Shown here piece after piece: positions 1-5,182 of a DNA stretch of 8,183 nucleotides (positions are counted from its first letter, which is position 1; every line of letters begins with the position of its first letter). The DNA comes from Acidobacteriota bacterium. Lineage in GTDB: Bacteria; Acidobacteriota; Blastocatellia; Pyrinomonadales; Pyrinomonadaceae. The notes under the pieces were generated by a model. That model ran no database searches, was not told where the DNA came from, and saw only the letters and a program-made list of their open reading frames with translations. The stretch is taken from assembly GCA_019247865.1 (NCBI GenBank), contig JAFBAJ010000808.1, positions 1-8,183 on the forward strand. The letters are read 5' to 3'. Made by a program: the position numbers and the translations under genes.

Positions 1-498
1 GAGCGTGTTCCACATCTGTCGAATCACACGCCAGCGTCCGGCGGCATCACGAGTTAAGAGCATCAGATCGATTGAACGGCTCGTCTGTTTCGTCACCCGA
101 CCGTCCTTCTCATAAGTCCAGGAGAGCGAGGCCGTGCCGCGCATAAACGCTAACTGACGAGTGCCTTCGATCTCATCTATGCGGCGGTCGAAGGCGTTGA
201 TGAGCGTGCGCGAGCCGTCCTGCGGCCACCAGTAAGCGCGTATGGCAGGGATGCCGTTCAACGGTTGATTTCCGGGCGGCAGCAGGACGGCGTCATCTGC
301 AAAGACGCTCAACACGGCCTTCGCGTCATCTTTGAGCCAGCCCTCCACGAAGGTCGCATCCAGCGCGCGGATCGCGGCGCGGTCTTCTGCCGTCAACTTA
401 TCCGAGGCCGCCGGCCCGTTCCGCGCGAAGGAGAGAGAGCCAAAGGCGCTGCCCAGGAGCGCGCAGGCGAGCGCGAGAAGACCGAATCTTTGCAACAT
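1..498 (-). CDS. Secreted SnoaL/DUF4440-like protein, partial (3' end off the window)
   Basis: The minus-strand frame from the ATG at 498 stays open for 166 codons to the left edge, so the C-terminus is missing. The N-terminus (MLQRFG, then about 17 hydrophobic or small residues up to LSFA) looks like a Sec signal peptide, so the product is probably periplasmic or secreted; there is no proper lipobox. The mature part follows the NTF2-like SnoaL/DUF4440 pattern: LTAEDRAAIRALDATFVEGWLKDD, then DDAVLLPPG, IRAYWWPQDG, and near the edge GRWRVIRQMWN, the usual last strand of this fold. The missing end is therefore probably only a few residues. GAGGA lies 5 bases before the ATG. The stop of the TPR/beta-barrel gene upstream is only 17 bases away, so the two are probably co-transcribed. 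Family members range from enzymes to ligand-binding proteins, so no substrate can be named. Confidence 0.85.
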   Translation of the reverse strand, partial: MLQRFGLLALACALLGSAFGSLSFARNGPAASDKLTAEDRAAIRALDATFVEGWLKDDAKAVLSVFADDAVLLPPGNQPLNGIPAIRAYWWPQDGSRTLINAFDRRIDEIEGTRQLAFMRGTASLSWTYEKDGRVTKQTSRSIDLMLLTRDAAGRWRVIRQMWNTL

Positions 499-515
499 GA
501 TTTTCCTCAACCGGT

Positions 516-1427
516 CTATTTCTTCCTGACGTACAACCCGTCCCACACAGCAGTCCACGTCTTCCCGTTGTCGGTTGAAGTCTCGGCCGTCTGCCGCACT
601 TTGTCCGGCCCGAGGTTGAAGAAGTTCATCCGCACCATCACGGTCGAGCCCGGCGCGTAGATCATCCCTTCGTAACGCAGGACGCCGTCTTTGTACTCGC
701 CGTCCATCATCCAGTTGCTGCCGGTATTATCCATGTATGACTGGTGCCACTTCTTCGTCGCCGGATTGTAGAAGTTAAAGCTCTTGCCCGTCCCACCCTG
801 CGCGCTCGTCCAGTTCTCCTCGATGATGCAGCCGTCTTCGAGCATCAACACCTGATTAGCGCCGAGCTGTCGCCCGGCCGGACCGACGACGTTCCAGTCT
901 CCCACCCAGAAATCGAACTGCCTGTATTCGGGAATGTTCATGCAGACGCGAGCCTTCTTCTCGGCCAGCTCCAGCAGGCTTGTGAATCTGGGATCGGCGC
1001 GCAGGTTCTCAAGATTCCGATCGAGCCTGATCTGTTCTGGCTGCGGGAGGTTGGCCGCCAGGGCTTTGTTCAGCCACTCGAAGGCGTGGTCTTTATCGTT
1101 CATCAGAGCATAGGAATGGGCCAGAGCGTACATTGATTCCGGGCGCTGGCCGATGGCGACGGCCTTCTCCAGAGCTGCTGCGCCCTGCTTGTAACGGCCG
1201 AGCGAATTGAGTGCAAAGCCCAGGCGATACCAGGCCAGCCCTCTCGTCGGCTCCGCTTTCGTGATCGCCTCGTAAGCGCTGGCAGCCTCCTCCCACTTCT
1301 GCGCCTGAAACAAAGCATCCGCCTCCTGCATCTTCCCGGCCCCGGTCTGCATGTGGGCCGCGCCGTTCATGCTCAAGCTCAGCGCGCAGGCCGCCAGCGC
1401 GCACACAACCATCGCCTTTCTCATCAT
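516..1427 (-). CDS. Secreted TPR protein with C-terminal FDFWVG beta-rich domain (paralogue A)
   Basis: 303 residues from the ATG at 1427. I prefer this start over the upstream TTG at 1445 because AAAGGAG (1435-1441) sits 7 bases before it. Residues 1-24 form a signal peptide. TPR-type helices follow at about 34-67 (DALFQAQKWEEAASAYEAI), 65-98 (AWYRLGFALNSLGRY) and 99-130 (MYALAHSYALMNDKDHAFEWLNKAL). From about residue 162 a beta-rich domain opens with EYRQFDFWVGDWNVV and contains CIIEENW, GKSFNFYNP and STDNGKTW. It resembles DUF1579/lipocalin-like barrels found in many soil bacteria. Cys162 and Cys200 match two cysteines of paralogue B and could form a disulfide. About half of the residues are identical to paralogue B by eye. 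It is divergent from the winged-helix regulator and heads a probable operon with the DUF4440-like gene. The molecular function is unknown; a periplasmic binding or scaffolding role is only an inference. Confidence 0.88.
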   Translation of the reverse strand: MMRKAMVVCALAACALSLSMNGAAHMQTGAGKMQEADALFQAQKWEEAASAYEAITKAEPTRGLAWYRLGFALNSLGRYKQGAAALEKAVAIGQRPESMYALAHSYALMNDKDHAFEWLNKALAANLPQPEQIRLDRNLENLRADPRFTSLLELAEKKARVCMNIPEYRQFDFWVGDWNVVGPAGRQLGANQVLMLEDGCIIEENWTSAQGGTGKSFNFYNPATKKWHQSYMDNTGSNWMMDGEYKDGVLRYEGMIYAPGSTVMVRMNFFNLGPDKVRQTAETSTDNGKTWTAVWDGLYVRKK

Positions 1428-1434
1428 CGCTCCG

Positions 1435-1441
1435 CTCCTTT
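1435..1441 (-). promoter_or_regulatory. Ribosome binding site of paralogue A
   Basis: Read on the minus strand this is AAAGGAG, 7 bases before the ATG at 1427. It decides the start, because an upstream in-frame TTG at 1445 would put this site inside the coding region. Confidence 0.7.
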
Positions 1442-1450
1442 CCAACGCAG

Positions 1451-1514
1451 GTTATGCGAAAATTCGCGCCGAAAATCCTCAAGGTCAGCTCAAATAATTA
1501 TCAATAAATATCAG
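1451..1514 (-). promoter_or_regulatory. Putative activator-dependent promoter of paralogue A with four phased TTGA sites
   Basis: On the minus strand four related pentamers occur at 1514-1510 (CTGAT), 1504-1500 (TTGAT), 1493-1489 (TTGAG) and 1482-1478 (TTGAG). Their spacing is 10, 11 and 11 bp, so all face one side of the helix. A -10-like CATAAC follows at 1456-1451, 20 bases after the hexamer TTGAGG (1482-1477) at the nearest site, which is too far for a normal -35/-10 pair. This fits a promoter whose -35 contact is replaced by an activator. A small inverted repeat, GCGAA-AA-TTCGC, lies at 1456-1467. The distal pentamer also covers the expected -35 position of the oppositely oriented regulator promoter. 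The same plan recurs before paralogue B. Pentamers and distances are read directly; regulator binding is inferred. Confidence 0.5.
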
Positions 1515-1524
1515 AGGCCACCTT

Positions 1525-1533
1525 TGCTACAAT
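1525..1533 (+). promoter_or_regulatory. Putative extended -10 promoter of the winged-helix/TPR regulator
   Basis: TGCTACAAT matches an extended -10 (TG, one base, then TACAAT against TATAAT). No good -35 lies 17 bases upstream; that position is occupied by the phased TATCA/TTGA-type sites. Transcription would start near 1540 and leave a leader of about 27 bases. No Shine-Dalgarno sequence is visible before the ATG at 1567. The lack of a -35 and the overlap with the operator-like array suggest autoregulation, which is an inference. Confidence 0.4.
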
Positions 1534-1566
1534 GACGGCTCAGGTTGAGTTCAAATCTTCTCCGAA

Positions 1567-3336
1567 ATGATGGAAGAAAAACCATATACCAGCTATGAAT
1601 TCGGGCCCTTCCGTTTATTGCCCTTCGAGCGGCTGCTCCTGCGCGACGACCGGCCGGTCGCATTAGCGCCGCGAGTCTTCGACACGCTGCTCGTTTTTGT
1701 GCAGAACAGCGGGCGACTGTTGAGCAAGGATGAGCTGATGCAGTTGGTCTGGGGCGAGAGGATCGTCGAAGAATCAAACCTCACTCAAAACATCTTCATC
1801 TTACGAAAGCTGCTCGGCGAAACTCCGCACGACCATCATTATCTGGTCACGATCCCGCTGCACGGCTACCGCTTTGTGGCGCAGGTCAGAAAGAGTCACG
1901 AAGGACATGGAAGTGCGGGCGCGGAGAATTATGTCGCGCAGGCCGATCCCGCGCGGCGCGGCGCGACGGCCATCGCGGTGCTGCCGTTCACGGTGCTCGG
2001 CTCGCCTTCGAGCGAGCCCTTTGAAGGCATCGGTATCGCCGACACGCTTATCACCAAGCTGAGCAAGCTCAAGCAACTGATCGTCCGCCCGGTCACAGCG
2101 GTTCTGAAGTACGCAGAAATGGGACAGGACTTGCTCGCCATCGGCGCGGAATTGCAGGTCGCAGCCGTCCTCGAAGGCTCGCTGCAACGCGCCGGAGATC
2201 GTCTGCGCGTCAACGCGCGGCTGGTCCAGCTCAACAGCGGCGCGACGCTCTGGGCTGACAAATTCGACGATAAGTTCACAGACATTTTCGCGGTGCAGGA
2301 TTTGATCGCGGTGCATATCGCACAGGCCCTCGAATTGGAGCTGAGCGTAGAGGAGCGCAGGCATCTGGCTCAAAGTCATACCACGAACCTCGAAGCCTAT
2401 CAGCTCTACATCAAGGGACGATATTTCTGGGACAGCCGGACGGAGCAGGGGCTCTTCAAAGGCATCGAGTACGCGGAGCGCGTGACAGAGCTGGACGCCG
2501 ACGATGCCCTCGCTTATGTCGGCCTCGCGGATTCGTATGCACTGCTGGGCGAATATCTTTATCTCAGCCCGCAAGCAGCTTTCCCCAAAGCGAAGGCCGC
2601 CGCCGAACGAGCCCTGAAGCTCGATCCATCGAACGCACAGGCACACGCTTCGCTGGGCGAGGTCGCCTTCTTTTATGAATGGGACTGGCGGGCTGCGGAG
2701 CGTCATTATCTCAAGTCCATCGCAATCGATCCGCACTACGCCTCTGCGCATCACTGGTATGCATGGTTCCTGATGGCGATGGGGCGGCTGGACGAAGCCG
2801 GAGCAAGCATCACACAGGCGCAAAGATTAGATCCAGGCTCGCTCACGCTCAACACAGTGCTCGGGCTGCCCTTTTATTATGGACGCCGGTACGAAATGGC
2901 GGTCGAGCAATATCGTGAAACCTTAGAGATGAATCCGGACTTCGCACAGGCGCGCTATTGTCTGGCGAGCGCCCTCACGCACCTCGGGCAGTACGACGAA
3001 GCCATCGCCGAGTATCAACAGGTGCGGCCGTTATATGAGCAGCAGGCCGCGTCGCTACAGGCATTTACTTACGCCGTCGCGGGGCAGCCTGAGAAAGCGC
3101 GAGGCGTGCTGGAAGAGCTGCGCCGGTTGTCAGAGCAGCGATACGTTTCGCCCTATCTGGAAGCAATCATTCACACCGGATTAGGCGATGCAGAAAGCGC
3201 GCTCCTGAAACTCGAAGAGGCGTTTCAGGAGCGCGCCGCGTGGATGGTCTTTCTGAACGTCGACCCGTTCCTTGAACGGCTCCGACCGGAGCCGTCATTC
3301 GCCGGACTGTTACAACGCGTCGGCTTCTCAGCCTAA
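1567..3336 (+). CDS. Winged-helix regulator with FlgO-like domain and TPR array
   Basis: 589 residues; the start is either of the two adjacent ATGs at 1567 and 1570. Residues 8-106 are an OmpR/PhoB-type winged helix: LAPRVFDTLLVFVQNSGRLL, DELMQLVWGERIVEESNLTQ, the recognition helix at about 68-84, and the wing hairpin YLVTIPLHGYRFV. Residues 134-257 resemble the FlgO/TolB-N-like region of many CadC-like regulators (IAVLPF, GIADTLITKLSKL, VLEGSLQRAGDRLRVNARLV, LWADKFD, DIFAVQDLIA). Residues 275-580 are TPR repeats, such as ALAYVGLADSYALLGEY, AHASLGEV and ARYCLASALTHLGQYDEAI. It ends in the DPFLERLRPEPSFAGLLQRVG motif common at the end of such proteins. Unlike E. coli CadC there is no membrane segment between the DNA-binding and sensor parts, so it is probably a cytoplasmic one-component regulator. 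The signal it senses is unknown. Likely targets are its own promoter and the two flanking paralogues. Confidence 0.9.
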   Translation: MMEEKPYTSYEFGPFRLLPFERLLLRDDRPVALAPRVFDTLLVFVQNSGRLLSKDELMQLVWGERIVEESNLTQNIFILRKLLGETPHDHHYLVTIPLHGYRFVAQVRKSHEGHGSAGAENYVAQADPARRGATAIAVLPFTVLGSPSSEPFEGIGIADTLITKLSKLKQLIVRPVTAVLKYAEMGQDLLAIGAELQVAAVLEGSLQRAGDRLRVNARLVQLNSGATLWADKFDDKFTDIFAVQDLIAVHIAQALELELSVEERRHLAQSHTTNLEAYQLYIKGRYFWDSRTEQGLFKGIEYAERVTELDADDALAYVGLADSYALLGEYLYLSPQAAFPKAKAAAERALKLDPSNAQAHASLGEVAFFYEWDWRAAERHYLKSIAIDPHYASAHHWYAWFLMAMGRLDEAGASITQAQRLDPGSLTLNTVLGLPFYYGRRYEMAVEQYRETLEMNPDFAQARYCLASALTHLGQYDEAIAEYQQVRPLYEQQAASLQAFTYAVAGQPEKARGVLEELRRLSEQRYVSPYLEAIIHTGLGDAESALLKLEEAFQERAAWMVFLNVDPFLERLRPEPSFAGLLQRVGFSA

Positions 3337-3337
3337 G

Positions 3338-3428
3338 AAAAAAGAATCTCACGCAAAGGCGCAAAGACGCAAAGAAGAGCACGAATGCTTTCCTTTGCGT
3401 CTTTGCGCCTTTGCGTGAAAATGTTTTT
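3338..3428. terminator. Bidirectional intrinsic terminator between convergent genes
   Basis: A perfect 26-bp stem (3349-3374 with 3393-3418) sits between the stop of the + strand regulator (3336) and the stop of minus-strand paralogue B (3433). On the + strand TTTTT follows at 3424-3428; on the minus strand TTTTTT follows at 3343-3338. A long stem with a U-run on each side is the expected form of a two-way Rho-independent terminator. Activity is inferred from structure only. Confidence 0.6.
3349..3418. repeat. Octamer-built palindromic intergenic repeat, CGCAAAG type
   Basis: The left arm is three tandem octamers, ACGCAAAG (3351-3358), GCGCAAAG (3359-3366) and ACGCAAAG (3367-3374), preceded by TC. 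The right arm (3393-3418) is their exact inverted copy, giving 26 of 26 paired bases around an 18-base loop. Similar CGCAAAG-type intergenic palindromes are, to my recollection, common in several bacterial phyla, where they also generate spurious peptides of the SFASLRLCV kind. No transposase or attachment site is visible. Confidence 0.85.
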
Positions 3429-3432
3429 GAAA

Positions 3433-4335
3433 TCAGCTCTTGCGCGTGTAGATGAAATCGTAATTGACGCGCCACGTCTTGCCGTCGTCGGTCGAGACTT
3501 CGGAGAGTTGCCGCACGCGATCCGGGCTCAGTTTGAAGAGCGTCATGTGACGCAGGACTTTCGAGCCGTCGGCCAGATGCGACTCGCCTTCAAAACGCAT
3601 CGCGCCGTCCTTAAATTCTCCGCTGAACTCGCTGACAAAGCCTCTGACATCCACCCACGTCTGCCGCCACCTGTGCAGGTGCGCGTCGTAGAAATTGAAG
3701 CTCTTGCCGAGATAGCCGTCTGCCTGCTGGTAGTTCTCGAAGATGATGCAGCTCTTCACGATGCGTTGGATACTGCTCGTGGCAACCGTTTGTCCCTCGG
3801 AAGTGACCACCCATTCGCCGACCCAGAAATCGAACTGCTGATATTCCATCTGACTTGCGCAAGGATTGGTCAGCCGTGCGACCGCCGCCAGGACTTCTTT
3901 GAATCTCGGGTCGTCTCGCAGGGAAACAAAGTTGGCGTCCCGTTCGATCATCTCCGGTTGAGAGAGATGCGCGGCCAGCGCCTTGTTGAGCCAGACGAAC
4001 GCCTGCTCTTTGTCGTTGAGCCGGGCATAGGACGCGGCGAGCCCGTACATAGGCTCCGGGCGCTGCCCTATCTCGACCGCCTTGTGAAACGCCGGGACGG
4101 CTTTCGCGTACTCGCCGAGCGAGAGCAGCGACGAGCCGAGGCGATACCAGAGCCGCCCGTTGGCCGGGTCTGTTCTGATCAAAGCCTCATAAGCTCTGGC
4201 CGCCTCCGCCCACTTCTGCGCCGCAAACAGAGCATCCGCGTCCGGCATCGCAGAGCCCTGTGCCGCCGCCTGCCCGACGATAGCGACCAACAGCAACGCC
4301 GCACGTAACGGCCCGCACAACTTTAATCTGAACAT
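3433..4335 (-). CDS. Secreted TPR protein with C-terminal FDFWVG beta-rich domain (paralogue B)
   Basis: 300 residues from the ATG at 4335. A GTG at 4344 is in frame, but the GGAGG at 4346-4350 is only one base from it and 10 bases from the ATG; the ATG also aligns the promoter with that of paralogue A. Residues 1-25 are a signal peptide ending AAAQ. TPR-like helices cover about 32-125 (DALFAAQKWAEAARAYEAL, LWYRLGSSLLSLGEY, MYGLAASYARLNDKEQAFVWLNKAL). The C-terminal domain starts at about 164 with EYQQFDFWVGEWVV and includes CIIFENY, GKSFNFYDA, GEFKDGAMRFEG and STDDGKTW. Cys159 and Cys196 match the pair in paralogue A. It converges on the regulator gene and is separated from it by the palindromic terminator. 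About half of its residues are identical to A by eye, so this is an old duplication that has kept both domains. Function unknown. Confidence 0.88.
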   Translation of the reverse strand: MFRLKLCGPLRAALLLVAIVGQAAAQGSAMPDADALFAAQKWAEAARAYEALIRTDPANGRLWYRLGSSLLSLGEYAKAVPAFHKAVEIGQRPEPMYGLAASYARLNDKEQAFVWLNKALAAHLSQPEMIERDANFVSLRDDPRFKEVLAAVARLTNPCASQMEYQQFDFWVGEWVVTSEGQTVATSSIQRIVKSCIIFENYQQADGYLGKSFNFYDAHLHRWRQTWVDVRGFVSEFSGEFKDGAMRFEGESHLADGSKVLRHMTLFKLSPDRVRQLSEVSTDDGKTWRVNYDFIYTRKS

Positions 4336-4345
4336 CTCAATCACG

Positions 4346-4350
4346 CCTCC
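4346..4350 (-). promoter_or_regulatory. Ribosome binding site of paralogue B
   Basis: Minus-strand GGAGG lies 10 bases before the ATG at 4335 and only one base before the alternative GTG at 4344. The spacing favours the ATG, though 10 bases is slightly long. Confidence 0.55.
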
Positions 4351-4357
4351 GACAGCA

Positions 4358-4421
4358 ATTATGTAGGAGACGGCGCGGGCAAATCATCAAACAGCGTTCA
4401 GTCTTTCTCAAAATTTCTCAA
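4358..4421 (-). promoter_or_regulatory. Putative activator-dependent promoter of paralogue B with four phased TTGA sites
   Basis: On the minus strand pentamers occur at 4421-4417 (TTGAG), 4411-4407 (TTGAG), 4401-4397 (CTGAA) and 4390-4386 (TTGAT), spaced 10, 10 and 11 bp. The first two lie in a perfect 8-base direct repeat (TTGAGAAA) with a 10-bp period. A -10-like CATAAT follows at 4363-4358, 21 bases after the hexamer TTGATG (4390-4385) at the proximal site. The proximal site continues as TTGATGATTT, against TTGAGGATTT before paralogue A. The proximal pentamer begins 51 bases upstream of the ATG, exactly as in A. The array lies between the stop of the yceH-family gene and paralogue B. Binding by the winged-helix regulator is an inference. 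Confidence 0.5.
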
Positions 4422-4429
4422 GACAAATG

Positions 4430-5074
4430 TCACTCGAACTGCTTCTTAAACTCTTCAAACTCTCGCCGCAGCTCTCTCACTTCTTCTTCGAGGCGCGCGA
4501 TTCTGTCGTTCTCGGCGCGGACTTCCGCCACAACGCGTTCTGTGCGCGGCGGGCGCGCAGGCTGCTCTTCGACCGCCACTTCTCCAGAAAGCAGATGCGT
4601 GTAGCGCGAATCTTTCTGTCCGGGCTGGCGCGGAAGCTTGGCGACCAGCGGCTCGTCCTCGCGCGTCACCAGGGCGTCCAGCGTGGCCTCGACTTCGGCC
4701 AGGTCTGCGAACTCGTACATCCGTCCGGTGCGCCCGCGCAGCTCGCCGATGGTCTGCGCGCCGCGCAGCATCAGGACGCACATCAGTGCCAGCTCCGGCG
4801 GCGAGAGATGAAAGATCTCCGTCATCACGTGCTTGTACTTGGGCACGCGGCTGTCGCTGCCGTAAAAGACGTAGGCCAGATTCTTCTCGCGCAAACTTTC
4901 CAGCGCCTGCGCGACGGTCTTTTCGTCATAGGCCACGACCGGATCGCGGTTCGAGATTTGATTGCACGCGTGCATCAGCGCGTTCAGCGTGAGCGGATAA
5001 TATTCCGGCGTCGTCAACTGCTTCTCGACCAGCGCGCCCGCGACGCGTACTTCCGTTTCGTTTAAGAGAGTCAC
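4430..5074 (-). CDS. yceH: YceH (DUF480/UPF0502) family protein
   Basis: 214 residues, close to the roughly 215 of E. coli YceH. The start is a GTG at 5074 with AAGGA (5083-5087) 8 bases before it. The N-terminus has the family signature LLNETEVRVAGALVEKQLTT, followed by PEYYPLTLNALMHACNQ and SNRDPVV. The family folds as two winged-helix domains (here about 1-80 and 85-165, the second with LSPPELALMCVLMLRGAQTIGELRGR and RMYEF). The C-terminus from about 178 is a charged heptad-like helix (ENDRIARLEEEVRELRREFEEF), likely a coiled coil for oligomerization. The cellular role of this family is not well defined; nucleic acid or protein binding is an inference from the fold. It lies downstream of aat on the same strand, but the 104-base gap holds a terminator-like palindrome, so it may be a separate transcript. 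Confidence 0.9.
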   Translation of the reverse strand: MTLLNETEVRVAGALVEKQLTTPEYYPLTLNALMHACNQISNRDPVVAYDEKTVAQALESLREKNLAYVFYGSDSRVPKYKHVMTEIFHLSPPELALMCVLMLRGAQTIGELRGRTGRMYEFADLAEVEATLDALVTREDEPLVAKLPRQPGQKDSRYTHLLSGEVAVEEQPARPPRTERVVAEVRAENDRIARLEEEVRELRREFEEFKKQFE

Positions 5075-5082
5075 GATTCTTG

Positions 5083-5087
5083 TCCTT
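5083..5087 (-). promoter_or_regulatory. Ribosome binding site supporting the GTG start of yceH
   Basis: Minus-strand AAGGA is 8 bases upstream of the GTG at 5074. It supports the GTG, which also gives the full-length family N-terminus. Confidence 0.6.
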
Positions 5088-5095
5088 AAACTTAG

Positions 5096-5182
5096 AAAAA
5101 TTTAGCCGCAGAGGACACAGAGAGCACAGAGCAGGCATACATTTTAAGAACCCTCTGTGCTCTCTGTGTCCGCTGTGGCTAA
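5096..5182 (-). terminator. Possible intrinsic terminator after aat
   Basis: For transcription leaving aat on the minus strand, a 30-base stem (28 Watson-Crick pairs, one G-U, one mismatch) is followed after one base by TTTTT at 5100-5096. This is a good intrinsic terminator shape and would separate clpA-aat from yceH. If it were fully efficient, yceH would need a promoter inside the repeat; the loop contains TAAAAT (5146-5141, minus strand), but no matching -35 is seen. Partial readthrough is therefore also plausible. Confidence 0.45.
5102..5182. repeat. Octamer-built palindromic intergenic repeat, CACAGAG type
   Basis: The left arm (5102-5131) contains CCGCAGAG, ACACAGAG and GCACAGAG with single-base spacers at 5114 and 5123. 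The right arm (5153-5182) is its inverted copy, with 28 of 30 positions complementary and a 21-base loop. The outer edge of the right arm (CTA at 5179-5181) is the stop codon of aat read on the minus strand, so the element abuts and slightly enters the gene. Confidence 0.85.

Noticed and set aside
430..498. Lipobox in the DUF4440-like protein (LALAC)
   Set aside because: The -3 residue before the cysteine is Ala rather than Leu/Val/Ile, and only about nine residues precede it. An ordinary Sec signal peptide fits better.
1427..1445. Longer start for paralogue A at the TTG (1445)
   Set aside because: It would place the strong AAAGGAG site inside the coding region and add charged residues before the signal peptide.
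1801..2823. Minus-strand open frame of 340 codons
   Set aside because: It is antisense to the winged-helix/TPR regulator, whose domain structure is clear. It has no recognizable motif and is explained by codon bias on the other strand.
3349..3418. Short regular repeats suggesting a CRISPR array
   Set aside because: The units are 8-base tandem octamers with no spacers, arranged as one inverted repeat; no cas gene is present.
3385..4308. + strand open frame of 307 codons
   Set aside because: It is antisense to paralogue B and its N-terminus (SFASLRLCV) is the typical spurious translation of the CGCAAAG palindrome.
4335..4344. GTG start for paralogue B at 4344
   Set aside because: The GGAGG is one base away, too close for initiation, and the ATG at 4335 gives the same promoter-to-start distance as in paralogue A. 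The GTG is not fully excluded.
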